A DNA stretch of 64,000 nucleotides from Streptomyces sp. NBC_01231 (GCA_035999765.1 CP108521.1:1054001-1118000); one strand, 5' to 3'. Positions 53,134 through 62,166 are shown, counted from the first letter of the stretch. Notes: generated by a model not told the origin, from the letters alone. Program-made: numbers and translations.

Positions 53134-54444
53134 TCAGTCCGCCAGTGACGCGGAGACCGCCTCGTTGTCCTTGTCCACGGAGCTCCCGTCGCCGAAGACG
53201 GCGTCGCGCATCAGGGTCAGCCAGGGCCCGTTGGGGTCGTTGAAGGTCTGGCCGAACTTCAACGCGTACGGGGTGCGGCCGTCCGCCACCAGTTGGTTGA
53301 TGGTCACCAGCCGCGGATCCGCCTTGGAGTACCTGTTGGACGCGAGGTCGGTGCGGGCCACCACGTCCTTGTGCGCGGCGACCACGTCGACCTGCGCCTT
53401 GTCGCCCAGGGACCAGGCTAGGAAGTTCCAGGCCTGGTCGGTGGACTTGCTGGTGGCGGAGATGCCGATGGCGTCGCCGCCGACGAAGGTGGACTTGCCG
53501 CCGTCGGGCCCGGGGATGGGCGCGACCCCGAGGTCGAGGTCCTTGGGCATCAGCCCCAGGGTCGTCGACGGCATGGGCATGACGCCGACCTTTCCCTTCG
53601 GGAAGACGCCGGTCCAGGTGACGCCGGTCTCGTCCCGCGCGCCGGGGGCGACGATGTCGTCCTTCACCCACCCGCGATAGGTGTCGTAGACCTTCTTCGC
53701 GGTGGCGGAGGCGAGCTGCGCCTCGGTTCCCTCCTCGCTCAGGACGTCCTCGCCCGCGGCCCAGATGGAGGGCCACCAGGTGAACACGCCGCAGCCGCCG
53801 CAGTTCCCGCCGAAGAAGGTGCCGTCGACGCCGCCGAGCGCGTCCACCGCCCGCGCCTGGCTGTCCCACTCGCCCAGCGTGGTGGGCGGTTTCTCGGGAT
53901 CGAGTTTCGCCCGCCGGTAGAGCTCCTTGTTGTAGAAGAGCACCGACAGGTCGAGGGTGTGCGGGACGACGTACTTCTTGCCCTCGTACGTGCCGGCCTT
54001 GATGTGCGACTGCGCCAGATCCTTGGCGAAGGGCAGGGCGTCGACGCGGTCGGTGAGGTCGGCGAAGAGCCCGCTGGAGGTGTAGTTCGGAACGAACACC
54101 ACGTCGGAGGCGAACAGGTCGGGCAGGTCCTTGGATCCGGCGGCGGCACCGACCTTGGCCTGGTAGTCGTCGGTCGGTACGACGGTCAGCTCGACCTTGT
54201 TCTTGTGGCTCGCGTTGTACGCCTTGACAAGTGCCTCGCTCTGCGGGCGGGTCGCCGCGCGTGTCCACATCGTGAGCGTGGCGCCGTCGTCGACCCCCTT
54301 CGCGTCGGCCGGCCCACCGCCTCCCCCACCCGAACCGTCCTCCCCCGACCCGCAGGCCGTGACCAGACTCGCGGCGGCGAGCAGCGCGACGGCCCCGGTG
54401 ACGAAGCGGCGCAGCTGCCCACGTGGCCCGACCGTGCTTCCCAT
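53134..54444 (-). CDS. ABC transporter sugar-binding lipoprotein
   Basis: A 436-residue family 1 extracellular solute-binding protein. ATG 54444 follows AAGGGGGA. The signal peptide ends in the lipobox LVTAC (AASLVTACGSGEDG), followed by a Gly/Ser-rich linker. Core features are LTMWTRAATRPQSEALVKAY, LPDLFASDVVFVPNYTSSGL and GTFFGGNCGGCGVFTWWPSI, with many aromatic residues for sugar stacking. First gene of the importer-glycosidase operon. With a cytoplasmic GH127 in the operon, the ligand is probably a short arabino-oligosaccharide; this is inference. Confidence 0.93.
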   Translation of the reverse strand: MGSTVGPRGQLRRFVTGAVALLAAASLVTACGSGEDGSGGGGGGPADAKGVDDGATLTMWTRAATRPQSEALVKAYNASHKNKVELTVVPTDDYQAKVGAAAGSKDLPDLFASDVVFVPNYTSSGLFADLTDRVDALPFAKDLAQSHIKAGTYEGKKYVVPHTLDLSVLFYNKELYRRAKLDPEKPPTTLGEWDSQARAVDALGGVDGTFFGGNCGGCGVFTWWPSIWAAGEDVLSEEGTEAQLASATAKKVYDTYRGWVKDDIVAPGARDETGVTWTGVFPKGKVGVMPMPSTTLGLMPKDLDLGVAPIPGPDGGKSTFVGGDAIGISATSKSTDQAWNFLAWSLGDKAQVDVVAAHKDVVARTDLASNRYSKADPRLVTINQLVADGRTPYALKFGQTFNDPNGPWLTLMRDAVFGDGSSVDKDNEAVSASLAD

Positions 54445-54575
54445 GGTCGATCCCCCTTGTGTTGCGGCGGGCCGTGCAGGGGCCTGCCGGTCGGGACGAT
54501 GGATGTGGTGGCACTGAACAGAGCGACGGGAACTGGGGGAAGGAACTGAGTGACCGAACTGAGCGACGGAAAGCA

Positions 54576-54623
54576 ACCGAAAAGGCTTTCTGTGACGCTA
54601 GAACCCTCCCCCGTACCCGTCAA
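54576..54623 (-). promoter_or_regulatory. Promoter and operator of the importer-glycosidase operon
   Basis: On the minus strand TTGACG (54623-54618), 17 bases, TAGCGT (54600-54595), then the operator GAAAGCCTTTTCGGT (54590-54576) over the expected RNA start. The operator matches the one at 55860-55874 at 13 of 15 bases, in the same position relative to its -10 box. Confidence 0.8.
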
Positions 54624-54655
54624 TCCCCTTGCAGAGAACGGCTTTAGACGGGTCA

Positions 54656-54696
54656 CCGAAATCTGTTCGGACACCCTGACCGAAAGTCTTTCGCGT
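54656..54696 (+). promoter_or_regulatory. LacI autoregulatory sites
   Basis: CCGAA-N5-TTCGG (54656-54670) and the perfect odd palindrome CGAAAG-T-CTTTCG (54681-54693) lie 65-105 bases before the LacI start. Read as GAAAGTCTTTCGCGT (54682-54696), the second is a weaker copy of the operon operators. With the minus-strand promoter it accounts for most of the 318-base gap 54445-54762, which holds no gene. Confidence 0.6.
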
Positions 54697-54762
54697 ACTG
54701 TTTCACCCATGGCGTGCCGCCCTCGACGGCGTCGGCAGGCCGTGCGAGACAGGAGAACGCCC

Positions 54763-55791
54763 ATGTCACAGGCCACCGGCCCGGCCCGTCCGCAGCCCGC
54801 CACGCTCGTCGAGGTCGCCCGGCTGGCGGGCGTGTCCGTCGCCACGGCGTCCAAGGCCCTCAACGGGCGCAGCCAGGTGCGCGCGGAGACCAGAGCGCGG
54901 GTGATCGAGGCGGCCGAGCGGCTGTCGTTCCGGCCCAACCAGGTGGCCCGCGGCCTGCTGGCCGGGCGCACGGGCACCGTCGGTCTGCTCACCAGCGACC
55001 TCGAGGGCCGGTTCAGCATTCCCATCCTGATGGGCGCCGAGGACGCCTTCGGGGCGGGCGAGGTCGCGGTGTTCCTCTGCGACGCCCGTGGTGACGCGAT
55101 CCGCGAACAGCACCATGTGCGCGCGCTGCTCGGGCGCCGGGTCGACGGCCTCATCGTGGTGGGCAGCCGGACCGATCCCCGGCGCTCGCTGGGCCGGGAG
55201 CTGCCCGTGCCCGTGGTCTACGCCTACGCTCCGTCGCAGGACTCGGAGGACCTGTCCATCGTCCCCGACAACGTCGGCGCGGGCCGGATCGCGGTGGACC
55301 ACCTGCTCGCCTGCGGCCGGACCCGGATCGCCCACATCACCGGCGATCCCGGATACCTGGCCGCGCAGGACCGGGCCGCGGGCGCCCGGGCCGCGCTCGC
55401 CGAGGCCGGCCTCGCCCTGGTCGGCGAACCGCGGTTCGGGGCGTGGTCGGAGGGCTGGGGGCGGGCGGCGACCGCGATGCTGCTCGACCGGCATCCGGAC
55501 GTGGACGCCGTGCTGTGCGGCAGCGACCAGATCGCCCGCGGTGTCATGGACGTGCTGCGCGAGCGCGGACACCGGGTGCCGGAGGACGTCGCGGTCATGG
55601 GATTCGACAACTGGCAGGTCCTGACCTCCTCTTCCCGGCCGCCCCTGACCAGCGTCGACATGAACCTCGAACAGGTCGGGCGGGCGGCCGCGCACGCCCT
55701 GTTCAGCGCGATCGGCGGGGCCCGGCGACCGGGAACGGAGACCCTGCCCTGCCGTGTGGTGATCCGGGGGTCCACAGCGGCCCTGTCCTGA
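54763..55791 (+). CDS. LacI-family regulator of polysaccharide module 2
   Basis: A 342-residue LacI/GalR regulator; ATG 54763 sits behind AGGAGAA. The DNA-binding domain is TLVEVARLAGVSVATASKAL, NGRSQVRAETRARVIEAAE and RLSFRPNQVARGLLAGRTGT; the effector domain ends VAVMGFDNWQVLTSSSRPPL and TSVDMNLEQVGRAA. It stands between the divergent importer operon and the MGH1-like/GH43 operon. Near-identical operators lie at the RNA start of both, so it should repress both and be released by an oligosaccharide brought in by the importer. A third, weaker site before its own gene points to autoregulation. Confidence 0.93.
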   Translation: MSQATGPARPQPATLVEVARLAGVSVATASKALNGRSQVRAETRARVIEAAERLSFRPNQVARGLLAGRTGTVGLLTSDLEGRFSIPILMGAEDAFGAGEVAVFLCDARGDAIREQHHVRALLGRRVDGLIVVGSRTDPRRSLGRELPVPVVYAYAPSQDSEDLSIVPDNVGAGRIAVDHLLACGRTRIAHITGDPGYLAAQDRAAGARAALAEAGLALVGEPRFGAWSEGWGRAATAMLLDRHPDVDAVLCGSDQIARGVMDVLRERGHRVPEDVAVMGFDNWQVLTSSSRPPLTSVDMNLEQVGRAAAHALFSAIGGARRPGTETLPCRVVIRGSTAALS

Positions 55792-55828
55792 ACGACCGCG
55801 TGGACAACGTCGGTCTCCCACACCCCTC

Positions 55829-55874
55829 TTGACACTCCATCAGCTCACTCCTACGTTGCGAAAACCTTTTAGGT
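55829..55874 (+). promoter_or_regulatory. Promoter and operator of the MGH1-like/GH43 operon
   Basis: TTGACA (55829-55834), 17 bases, TACGTT (55852-55857), then the operator GAAAACCTTTTAGGT (55860-55874) over the expected RNA start. The architecture is the same as upstream of the importer operon on the other strand. Confidence 0.85.
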
Positions 55875-55919
55875 CCGTTTCCGTGCTCTGCGGACCATGA
55901 ACGTCGGCGTCATCGTGAG

Positions 55920-55929
55920 CAAGCGCTTG
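55920..55929 (+). promoter_or_regulatory. LacI-type palindrome before the MGH1-like gene
   Basis: CAAGCGCTTG is a perfect 10-bp palindrome with a central CG, typical of LacI-family operators, in the leader just ahead of the ribosome site AGGGAGC. It differs from the GAAARCCTTTT site, so it may bind another regulator. Confidence 0.45.
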
Positions 55930-55951
55930 TCAACAGGACAGGGAGCATCCG

Positions 55952-58900
55952 ATGAGAAGACCGCACGTCCTACTGTCACGGCGCCGACGCACGAGGTGTC
56001 TCCTCGTCGCCCTGGTGCTCAGCGTCTGTTCCGTCGTCACCGCGACCCCGGCCGCCGCCGCCCAGACCATCGGGTTCCCCACCTTCACCGGCCCGGCGAT
56101 CCCGGCCCCACCCGTCGGCTACACGCCCGGCGACATGATGCGGACCATCTACGACGCGGAGAGTTCGGGAACCGACTTCTGGATGGACCGTCTGCTGGCC
56201 CGTCAGGGCAACGACCCGGCCGGTCCCTGGCTGATGAGCCGAGGGCGCGCGGTCTTCATGAAGGAGCACGACCCCTCCCGGCTCGGCTTCGGCGGCAAGG
56301 TCGCCTACTGGGAGAGCATCAACGACAACAACGCCTACACCGTCGCGATCACCCCGGGCACCTTCACCGAGCAGGTCTCCCAACGACGGCAGACGCCCAG
56401 CCACTGGAAGAGCGTGCACACCAGCGGCTCGGTCACCGTCGACCAGACCAAGTTCATCACCGACAACAACGTCGCGGTGACCAACCTGTCGATCAAGAAC
56501 AACGGCAGCAGCTCGACCACCTTGCAGCTGCGGGCGACCTCGCCGTACGCCACGACGGGCACCGGCGGTGAGCTGACCGGGCAGGTGAACGCCTACAACA
56601 ACCTCACCACCATCCGTCCGCGGCTGACCGGCGACGGTTTCGCCGTCTCGAGCGGCGGGCTGAACCGCTCCGTGACGATCGCCGCCGGAGCGACGGTGAC
56701 CGCCAAGGTGGTGATGGGCTTCGTCACCGACGAGATCCCCGAGTCGCTCACCGAGTACAACGCCTATGCGGGCTACACCAACGCCACCGCGTTCGCCACC
56801 CACGTCAGGGCCTACAACCTGTGGTGGGCGCAGAACGTGCCCTACATCGACGTACCCGAGCCCGCGATCAAGAAGAGCGTCTACTACCGCTGGTGGCTGA
56901 TGCGCTTCAACAACCTCGACGCCGACATCCCCGGGCAGACCTTCCAGTTCCCGACCTCGACCGAGGGCGTCCTCGGCTACAACAACGCGATCGCGCTCAC
57001 CCAGCCCATGCACATCGACGACCTCAAGTACCTGCGCAACCCGGCCTATGCGTACGGCGACTGGCTCAGCGCCGGTCAGACATCCAAGGGCGGCCGCTTC
57101 CTCGACAACCCGGGCGACCCGGAGAACTGGTCCAACAGCTACACCCAGTACATCGCCGAGGCGGCCTGGAAGAGCTACCAGATCCACGGCGGCCAGCCCG
57201 CGATCGCCGGCAACCTGGCCCGCTATGCCGAGGGCGACGTCAAGGGCCAACTCGCCCACTACGACCACGACAACAACAAGCTCATCGAGTACGACTGGGG
57301 CGCCCTGACCGGCAACGACGCCGACGCGGTGTCCTTCCACTGGAAGCCCGGGAACATGGACCGCGCCGAGTCCGCCTACCAGTACAGCGGCGCGCTCGCC
57401 GCCGCGCAGGCCTACGAGGCGACCGGCAACACGGCCAAGGCCACCGAGATGCGCACGCTCGCGAACCAGATCAAGGACGCCATCGTCAACGTGCTGTGGA
57501 ACCCGAACAGGCAGCTGTTCGAGCACCGGCTGAAGTCGACCAACGAGTGGGTGCCCTGGAAGGAGATCAACAACTACTACCCGTTCTCGGTCGGGGCCGT
57601 CCCCGACACCGCCACCTACAAGCAGGCGCTGCGCCTGTTCGACGACCCCGCCCAGTACCCCGTCTTCCCCTTCTACACCGCCAACCAGGTCGACAAGAAG
57701 GCGGCGGCCGACGCCGGGAATCCGGGCTCCAACAACTTCTCCACCATCAACTCCACCGTGCAGTTCCGGCTGTACTCCTCGGTGCTGCGCAACTATCCCA
57801 ACTCCTGGATGAAGGCGACCGACTACAAGAAGCTGCTCTACTGGAACGCGTGGGCGCAGTACGTCGGCGGCAACACCCAGTGGCCCGACGCCAACGAGTT
57901 CTGGGCCGACTGGAACGGCACCGGCATCGACTACCGGTCCTGGATCCACCACAACATCCTCGGCAGCAGCAACTGGACCGTGATCGAGGACGTCGCCGGC
58001 CTGCGGCCCCGCAACGACGCCAAGGTCGAGCTCTCCCCCATCGACATCGGCTGGGACCACTTCACCGTCAACAACCTCCGCTACCGCAACGCGGATCTGA
58101 CCGTCGTCTGGGACGACCCGGCCGACGGTGTGGTGCGCTACCCGGGCGTTCCCGAGGGGTACTCGATCTACGTCAACGGAAGCCGGGCCGCCACCGTCGA
58201 CTCGCTGGTCCCCTTCACCTGGGACCCGGCCACCGGAGACGTCAGCACCAGCGGCACGGTCACCCACCACACGGCCGTCGCGGGGCTGAAGGCCCCCAAC
58301 CAGGTGGTGCAGAACGGCCCGCGGATGGTCGACATGCTCGCCAAGGCGGGCGTGGACCTGACCGCCGACCTGACCAACCTCGCCTCCGGAGCGACCGCGT
58401 CCGCCTCCTACACCGGTTCCGGCAGCAGCGTTTCCGGCGCGGTCGACGGCTACCCCACCAACGAGCCGTTCTGGGGCGCCGGATCCTCCCCCAACAGCCA
58501 GGACTGGTACGAGCTGAACTTCGGCACCGCCCGCACGCTCGACGAGGTGCGCCTGTACTTCAAGGACAGCCGCCCCGCCAGTACGACCTACCGGGCGCCG
58601 TCCGCGTACACCATCCAGTACCACGACGGCAGTTCGTGGGTGAACGCGCCGAGCCAGACCAAGAGCCCGGCGGCGCCGCGCGCCAACTACAACCTCGTCC
58701 GGTTCCCGGCGATCAGCGCCCAACGCGTCCGGGTGCTGGCCACCAACGCCTCCGGCGCCAAGACGGGGCTCACCGAGGTCAAGGTGTACAACCGGGGCGG
58801 CGTCCAGCCACCGGCCAACCAGGCGACCTCCGCGACGGCGTCGGCGTCCTACACCTCCTCCTGGGAGAGCGTCACCGCGGTCAACGACGGCATCGACCCG

Positions 58901-59242
58901 CCCTCGTCCAACGACACCGTGAACCCGCGCTGGGGCACCTGGCCCGAGACCGGCCAGCAGTGGGCCGAGCTGACCTGGCCGTCGGCCAGGAACCTCAACA
59001 AGGCCGAGGTGTACTTCTTCGACGACGACGAGGGCATCGACCTGCCCTCCGCCTGGAAGCTGCAGTACTGGAACGGCAGCGCCTACGTCGACGTGCCCGG
59101 CGCGGGCGGCTACCCACTGGCCAAGAACCAGTACAACACCGTCACCTTCACCGCCACGAACACCACCCGACTGCGGGTGCTGCTCACCGGCAACGGCTCC
59201 AGCTCCGTCGGTCTCCTCGAAGCGAAGGTCTACGGACCCTGA
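55952..59242 (+). CDS. Secreted MGH1-like (alpha/alpha-barrel) glycoside hydrolase with two discoidin domains
   Basis: A 1096-residue exported protein starting at ATG 55952 behind AGGGAGC; signal peptide to ~37 (TPAAAAQ). It is a clear paralogue of the protein at 44767-48906 along the N-terminal sandwich and barrel: FMKEHDPSRLGFGGKVAYWE, YYRWWLMRFNNLDADIPG, NPGDPENWSNSYTQYIAEAA, LIEYDWGALTGNDADAVSF (from 444) and DANEFWADW (Glu649). It has two discoidin-like domains (~814-946 and ~957-1096) but lacks the Ig-like domains. Family resemblance is to MGH1/GH63-type barrels; substrate unknown. It leads a two-gene operon under a LacI operator. Confidence 0.78.
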   Translation: MRRPHVLLSRRRRTRCLLVALVLSVCSVVTATPAAAAQTIGFPTFTGPAIPAPPVGYTPGDMMRTIYDAESSGTDFWMDRLLARQGNDPAGPWLMSRGRAVFMKEHDPSRLGFGGKVAYWESINDNNAYTVAITPGTFTEQVSQRRQTPSHWKSVHTSGSVTVDQTKFITDNNVAVTNLSIKNNGSSSTTLQLRATSPYATTGTGGELTGQVNAYNNLTTIRPRLTGDGFAVSSGGLNRSVTIAAGATVTAKVVMGFVTDEIPESLTEYNAYAGYTNATAFATHVRAYNLWWAQNVPYIDVPEPAIKKSVYYRWWLMRFNNLDADIPGQTFQFPTSTEGVLGYNNAIALTQPMHIDDLKYLRNPAYAYGDWLSAGQTSKGGRFLDNPGDPENWSNSYTQYIAEAAWKSYQIHGGQPAIAGNLARYAEGDVKGQLAHYDHDNNKLIEYDWGALTGNDADAVSFHWKPGNMDRAESAYQYSGALAAAQAYEATGNTAKATEMRTLANQIKDAIVNVLWNPNRQLFEHRLKSTNEWVPWKEINNYYPFSVGAVPDTATYKQALRLFDDPAQYPVFPFYTANQVDKKAAADAGNPGSNNFSTINSTVQFRLYSSVLRNYPNSWMKATDYKKLLYWNAWAQYVGGNTQWPDANEFWADWNGTGIDYRSWIHHNILGSSNWTVIEDVAGLRPRNDAKVELSPIDIGWDHFTVNNLRYRNADLTVVWDDPADGVVRYPGVPEGYSIYVNGSRAATVDSLVPFTWDPATGDVSTSGTVTHHTAVAGLKAPNQVVQNGPRMVDMLAKAGVDLTADLTNLASGATASASYTGSGSSVSGAVDGYPTNEPFWGAGSSPNSQDWYELNFGTARTLDEVRLYFKDSRPASTTYRAPSAYTIQYHDGSSWVNAPSQTKSPAAPRANYNLVRFPAISAQRVRVLATNASGAKTGLTEVKVYNRGGVQPPANQATSATASASYTSSWESVTAVNDGIDPPSSNDTVNPRWGTWPETGQQWAELTWPSARNLNKAEVYFFDDDEGIDLPSAWKLQYWNGSAYVDVPGAGGYPLAKNQYNTVTFTATNTTRLRVLLTGNGSSSVGLLEAKVYGP

Positions 59243-59257
59243 AGGGATGTGCGCCCA

Positions 59258-60754
59258 GTGAACCGGTCCAGATGTCTGGCGGTGCTCACCGCCGTTCTCA
59301 CCATGGTGGTCGCCTTCCTGGTGGCGCCGCCGTCAGCGTCCGCCGCTGTCACGTTCACGACCACGGGAGTCAACCAGAACGGCGGCAACTGCCTCGATCT
59401 GCCGGGTGGTTCATCGACCAACGGGACCCAACTGCGCGCCTTCACGTGCGGCTCGGGCGCGAATCAGAACCTGGGCTTCGTCCCGGTCGCGGGGACCACC
59501 GACACGTACACGATCACCACGCAGTCCGGCCAGTGCGTCGATGTCTCCGGCGCGTCCACGGCGGACAACGCCACGATCATCCAGTGGCCCTGCCACAGCG
59601 GAACGAACCAGCGGTGGCGGCTCGTCCCGGTGTCGGTCGCCGGCGCCGACAAGACCTTCAACCTGGTCTCCGTGAGCTCGGGCAAGTGCGTCACGCCGAG
59701 CGGCGGCTCGTCGGCCTCGAACACCGGCCTGGTGCAACTGCCGTGCGCCGCCGCGAACGGCAGGGTGTGGCGGCTGCCCGGCTTCACCGGGGGCGGCACG
59801 AGCCCGGGGACGTTCACCAACCCGATCGCCCAGCGCGGGCCCGACCCCTGGCTCACGTACTACGACGGGTACTACTACCTCGCCACCACGACCTGGAACT
59901 CGACGGTCACCATGCGCAAGTCCAGTACCCTCGCCGGGCTGGCCACGGCCGACGAACAGGTGATCTTCAACCTGAGCCGGCCCAATGGGGCGGGCACGAT
60001 GTGGGCCCCGGAGTTCCACCTGCTCGACGGCCCCAACGGGAAGCGGTGGTACTTCTACTACACGGCCGGGCGGGAACCGTACGACCTGGGCACCCAGCGG
60101 ATCCATGTGCTGGAGAGCGCCGGCCTGGACCCGACGGGGCCCTACACCTTCAAGGCCGACCTGCTCGACCCGACCCAGGACAACACCTGGGAGCTGGACC
60201 CGGGCATCCTCCAGCTGGGCGGCAAGCTCTACCTGCTGGGCACCTTCTACAACGGCTCGCAGCCGATGTTCATCCGGCCGCTGTCCAACCCATGGACCGC
60301 GAGTGGCACCCGCCGCGTGTTGTCCACTCCCACCTACAACTGGGAGACCGTGGGCGGCGCGGTCAACGAGGGTGCCGAGGTCCTGCAGCGGGGCGGCAAG
60401 ACGTTCATCGTCTACTCCGCCAGTCACTGCTCCACGCCCGACTACAAGCTGGGCATGCTCACCTACAACGGCGGCGACCCGCTCAGCTCCTCCTCCTGGG
60501 TCAAGTCCCCGAACCCCGTCTTCCAGCGGTCCAACGCCAACGGTGTGTACGGGCCCGGCCACAACGGCTTCTTCAAGTCGCCCGACGGGACCGAGGACTG
60601 GATGGTCTACCACGCCAACAACTCCGCGAGCGGCGGCTGTGACATGAACCGTTCCACCAGGGCGCAGAAGTTCACCTGGAACGCCGACGGCACTCCGAAC
60701 TTCGGCACGCCGGTGGCTCTGGGCGTCCCGCTGACGGCCCCGTCAGGGGAGTAG
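59258..60754 (+). CDS. Secreted ricin-lectin plus GH43 enzyme (arabinanase/arabinofuranosidase-like)
   Basis: A 498-residue exported protein. GTG 59258 lies ten bases behind AAGGGA and 15 bases after the previous stop; GTG 59249 is too near the ribosome site. Signal peptide 1-30; ricin-type beta-trefoil (CBM13-like) ~33-175 with three Cys-containing repeats and QRW (TNQRWRL); GH43 domain ~186-498 with Asp196 (GPDPWLTYYDGYYYLAT), Asp314 (WELDPGIL) and Glu371 (AVNEGAEVL). The pattern resembles exo-1,5-alpha-L-arabinofuranosidases of GH43 subfamily 26, but subfamily is not proven. It is co-transcribed with the MGH1-like protein. Confidence 0.9.
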   Translation: MNRSRCLAVLTAVLTMVVAFLVAPPSASAAVTFTTTGVNQNGGNCLDLPGGSSTNGTQLRAFTCGSGANQNLGFVPVAGTTDTYTITTQSGQCVDVSGASTADNATIIQWPCHSGTNQRWRLVPVSVAGADKTFNLVSVSSGKCVTPSGGSSASNTGLVQLPCAAANGRVWRLPGFTGGGTSPGTFTNPIAQRGPDPWLTYYDGYYYLATTTWNSTVTMRKSSTLAGLATADEQVIFNLSRPNGAGTMWAPEFHLLDGPNGKRWYFYYTAGREPYDLGTQRIHVLESAGLDPTGPYTFKADLLDPTQDNTWELDPGILQLGGKLYLLGTFYNGSQPMFIRPLSNPWTASGTRRVLSTPTYNWETVGGAVNEGAEVLQRGGKTFIVYSASHCSTPDYKLGMLTYNGGDPLSSSSWVKSPNPVFQRSNANGVYGPGHNGFFKSPDGTEDWMVYHANNSASGGCDMNRSTRAQKFTWNADGTPNFGTPVALGVPLTAPSGE

Positions 60755-60765
60755 CCGGCCCGCCT

Positions 60766-60800
60766 CATCAGCGGGGCATCCCTGTGATGCCCCGCTGATG
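60766..60800. terminator. Perfect 15-bp-stem bidirectional terminator
   Basis: CATCAGCGGGGCATC (60766-60780), loop CCTGT, GATGCCCCGCTGATG (60786-60800), between the GH43 gene and the convergent alpha/beta hydrolase gene. Confidence 0.88.
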
Positions 60801-60810
60801 CGCGGGTGTC

Positions 60811-62166
60811 CTACCTCAGTCCGGCGAGGAACGGTGCGAGGGTGCGGGTCAGGGTGTTGTGCGACGGAGCGGCGAACAGCGGGTCCAGGTGGTTCATGCC
60901 GTTGTCCGTCTCGTACCTCCCGTACGGGACACGGGAGTTGGCGGCGACCTCCCGCGCCGCCGACACGATCGTTCCCTTGGCGTAGCTCGTCTGGAAGGCG
61001 TAGAGCGGGGTGGCCAGGTCGGTGGTGTGGAGCAGGCGCAGACCGAGTGAGCGGGCCAGGTCGGTGTCGGCGTAGGCATCGACGACGTCGAGGTCCACCG
61101 ACAGCCTGGCCGGCCAATACCACTCCCAGACGGCCGGCTCGGGGCCGCCCGCGTACGCCGTCGCGACCCGGCTGATCGGTGTGATGCCGGTGTCGATCCA
61201 GCCGCGTACGTCGCCGCTGTCGGCGAGGTGCCCCGAGTGCACGCTGATGTCGTTCGGCCAGCCGAACCCGGCGTCCACCAGGGTGCCCAGCAGCGCTGCG
61301 TTGGTGACGGGGACCGGCGGGCGCAGGGCGTCCGGCATCCGGGGTTGCAGGACCGAGCGGCCCCGCGGATCGCGGTGTGCGTACCAGCCGCCGAGTTGGT
61401 ACCAGATCTGGGTGCTCTCCGCGCGGGAGCCCAGCCCGACGGCGCTGAGGGTCATGTCGAAGACGGCCCCGCCGTCGATGGCCGCCAGCCGCTCCCGTAC
61501 CTCCCCCGGTGAGGTGTGGACGGGCTGCCCCGTCCCGTCGAACGCTCCGCGCACCCCGCCGTCGACGAGCACGAGGGCCGCGAGATCCCGGTGTCCGGGG
61601 CGGCCGTCGAAATCCCAGGCGGCGTAGGCCATCGCGGTGGTGGCACCCCAGGAGTGGCCGCCGAGCACCACCCGGCGCCGACCGCCGAGTGCGGCGGCCC
61701 GGACGACCGTGCGCAGGTCCTCCAGGGTCCGGGCCAGGCCCCAGCCTGCGGCGAAGGCGGAGGTGGCGGGGTCCTGGGAGCGGTAGCGGCCGTCCAGGTA
61801 GTACGCGGCCGGGTCGGCGGTGGTGAAGCCGGTGCGGTCGGCCAGGTTCTCCTCGCGTCGGTCGTACGCCCACACCTGCACTCCGGGCACGGCCCGGACG
61901 AGGTCACGGGCGAGCAGCCGGAAGTCGTTCGCGGCCCCGAACATGCCGGGGACCAGCACCAGGACCGTGTGCGCCGTGTCGGGGCCGACCTTGAGCACAT
62001 GCACCTGGTCCGTTCCGGCCGGACCGCTCCCGGTGCCCACGGCCAGCGGGACGTACGGCTCCCGGCCCCGCCCGGCACCGGAGGCCGGGCCGGCCACCCC
62101 GGACGTCAGGGCCAGGCCACCGGCCATCCCGCCCAGCACCGATCTGCGCGACAGCCCTCTCGTCAT
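60811..62166 (-). CDS. Tat-type secreted alpha/beta hydrolase
   Basis: A 451-residue protein with the twin-arginine leader TRGLSRRSVLGGMAGGLALT and an alpha/beta-hydrolase fold. The nucleophile elbow is LGGHSWGATTAM (Ser172), preceded by VPGMFGAANDFRLLARDL as the oxyanion region; the likely catalytic His is in DNGMNHLDPLF near the C-terminus. ATG 62166 overlaps the stop of the upstream gene (ATGA). The fold covers esterases, lipases and peptidases, and the substrate is unknown; a deacylating role near polysaccharide-degrading genes is possible but unsupported. Confidence 0.85.
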   Translation of the reverse strand: MTRGLSRRSVLGGMAGGLALTSGVAGPASGAGRGREPYVPLAVGTGSGPAGTDQVHVLKVGPDTAHTVLVLVPGMFGAANDFRLLARDLVRAVPGVQVWAYDRREENLADRTGFTTADPAAYYLDGRYRSQDPATSAFAAGWGLARTLEDLRTVVRAAALGGRRRVVLGGHSWGATTAMAYAAWDFDGRPGHRDLAALVLVDGGVRGAFDGTGQPVHTSPGEVRERLAAIDGGAVFDMTLSAVGLGSRAESTQIWYQLGGWYAHRDPRGRSVLQPRMPDALRPPVPVTNAALLGTLVDAGFGWPNDISVHSGHLADSGDVRGWIDTGITPISRVATAYAGGPEPAVWEWYWPARLSVDLDVVDAYADTDLARSLGLRLLHTTDLATPLYAFQTSYAKGTIVSAAREVAANSRVPYGRYETDNGMNHLDPLFAAPSHNTLTRTLAPFLAGLR

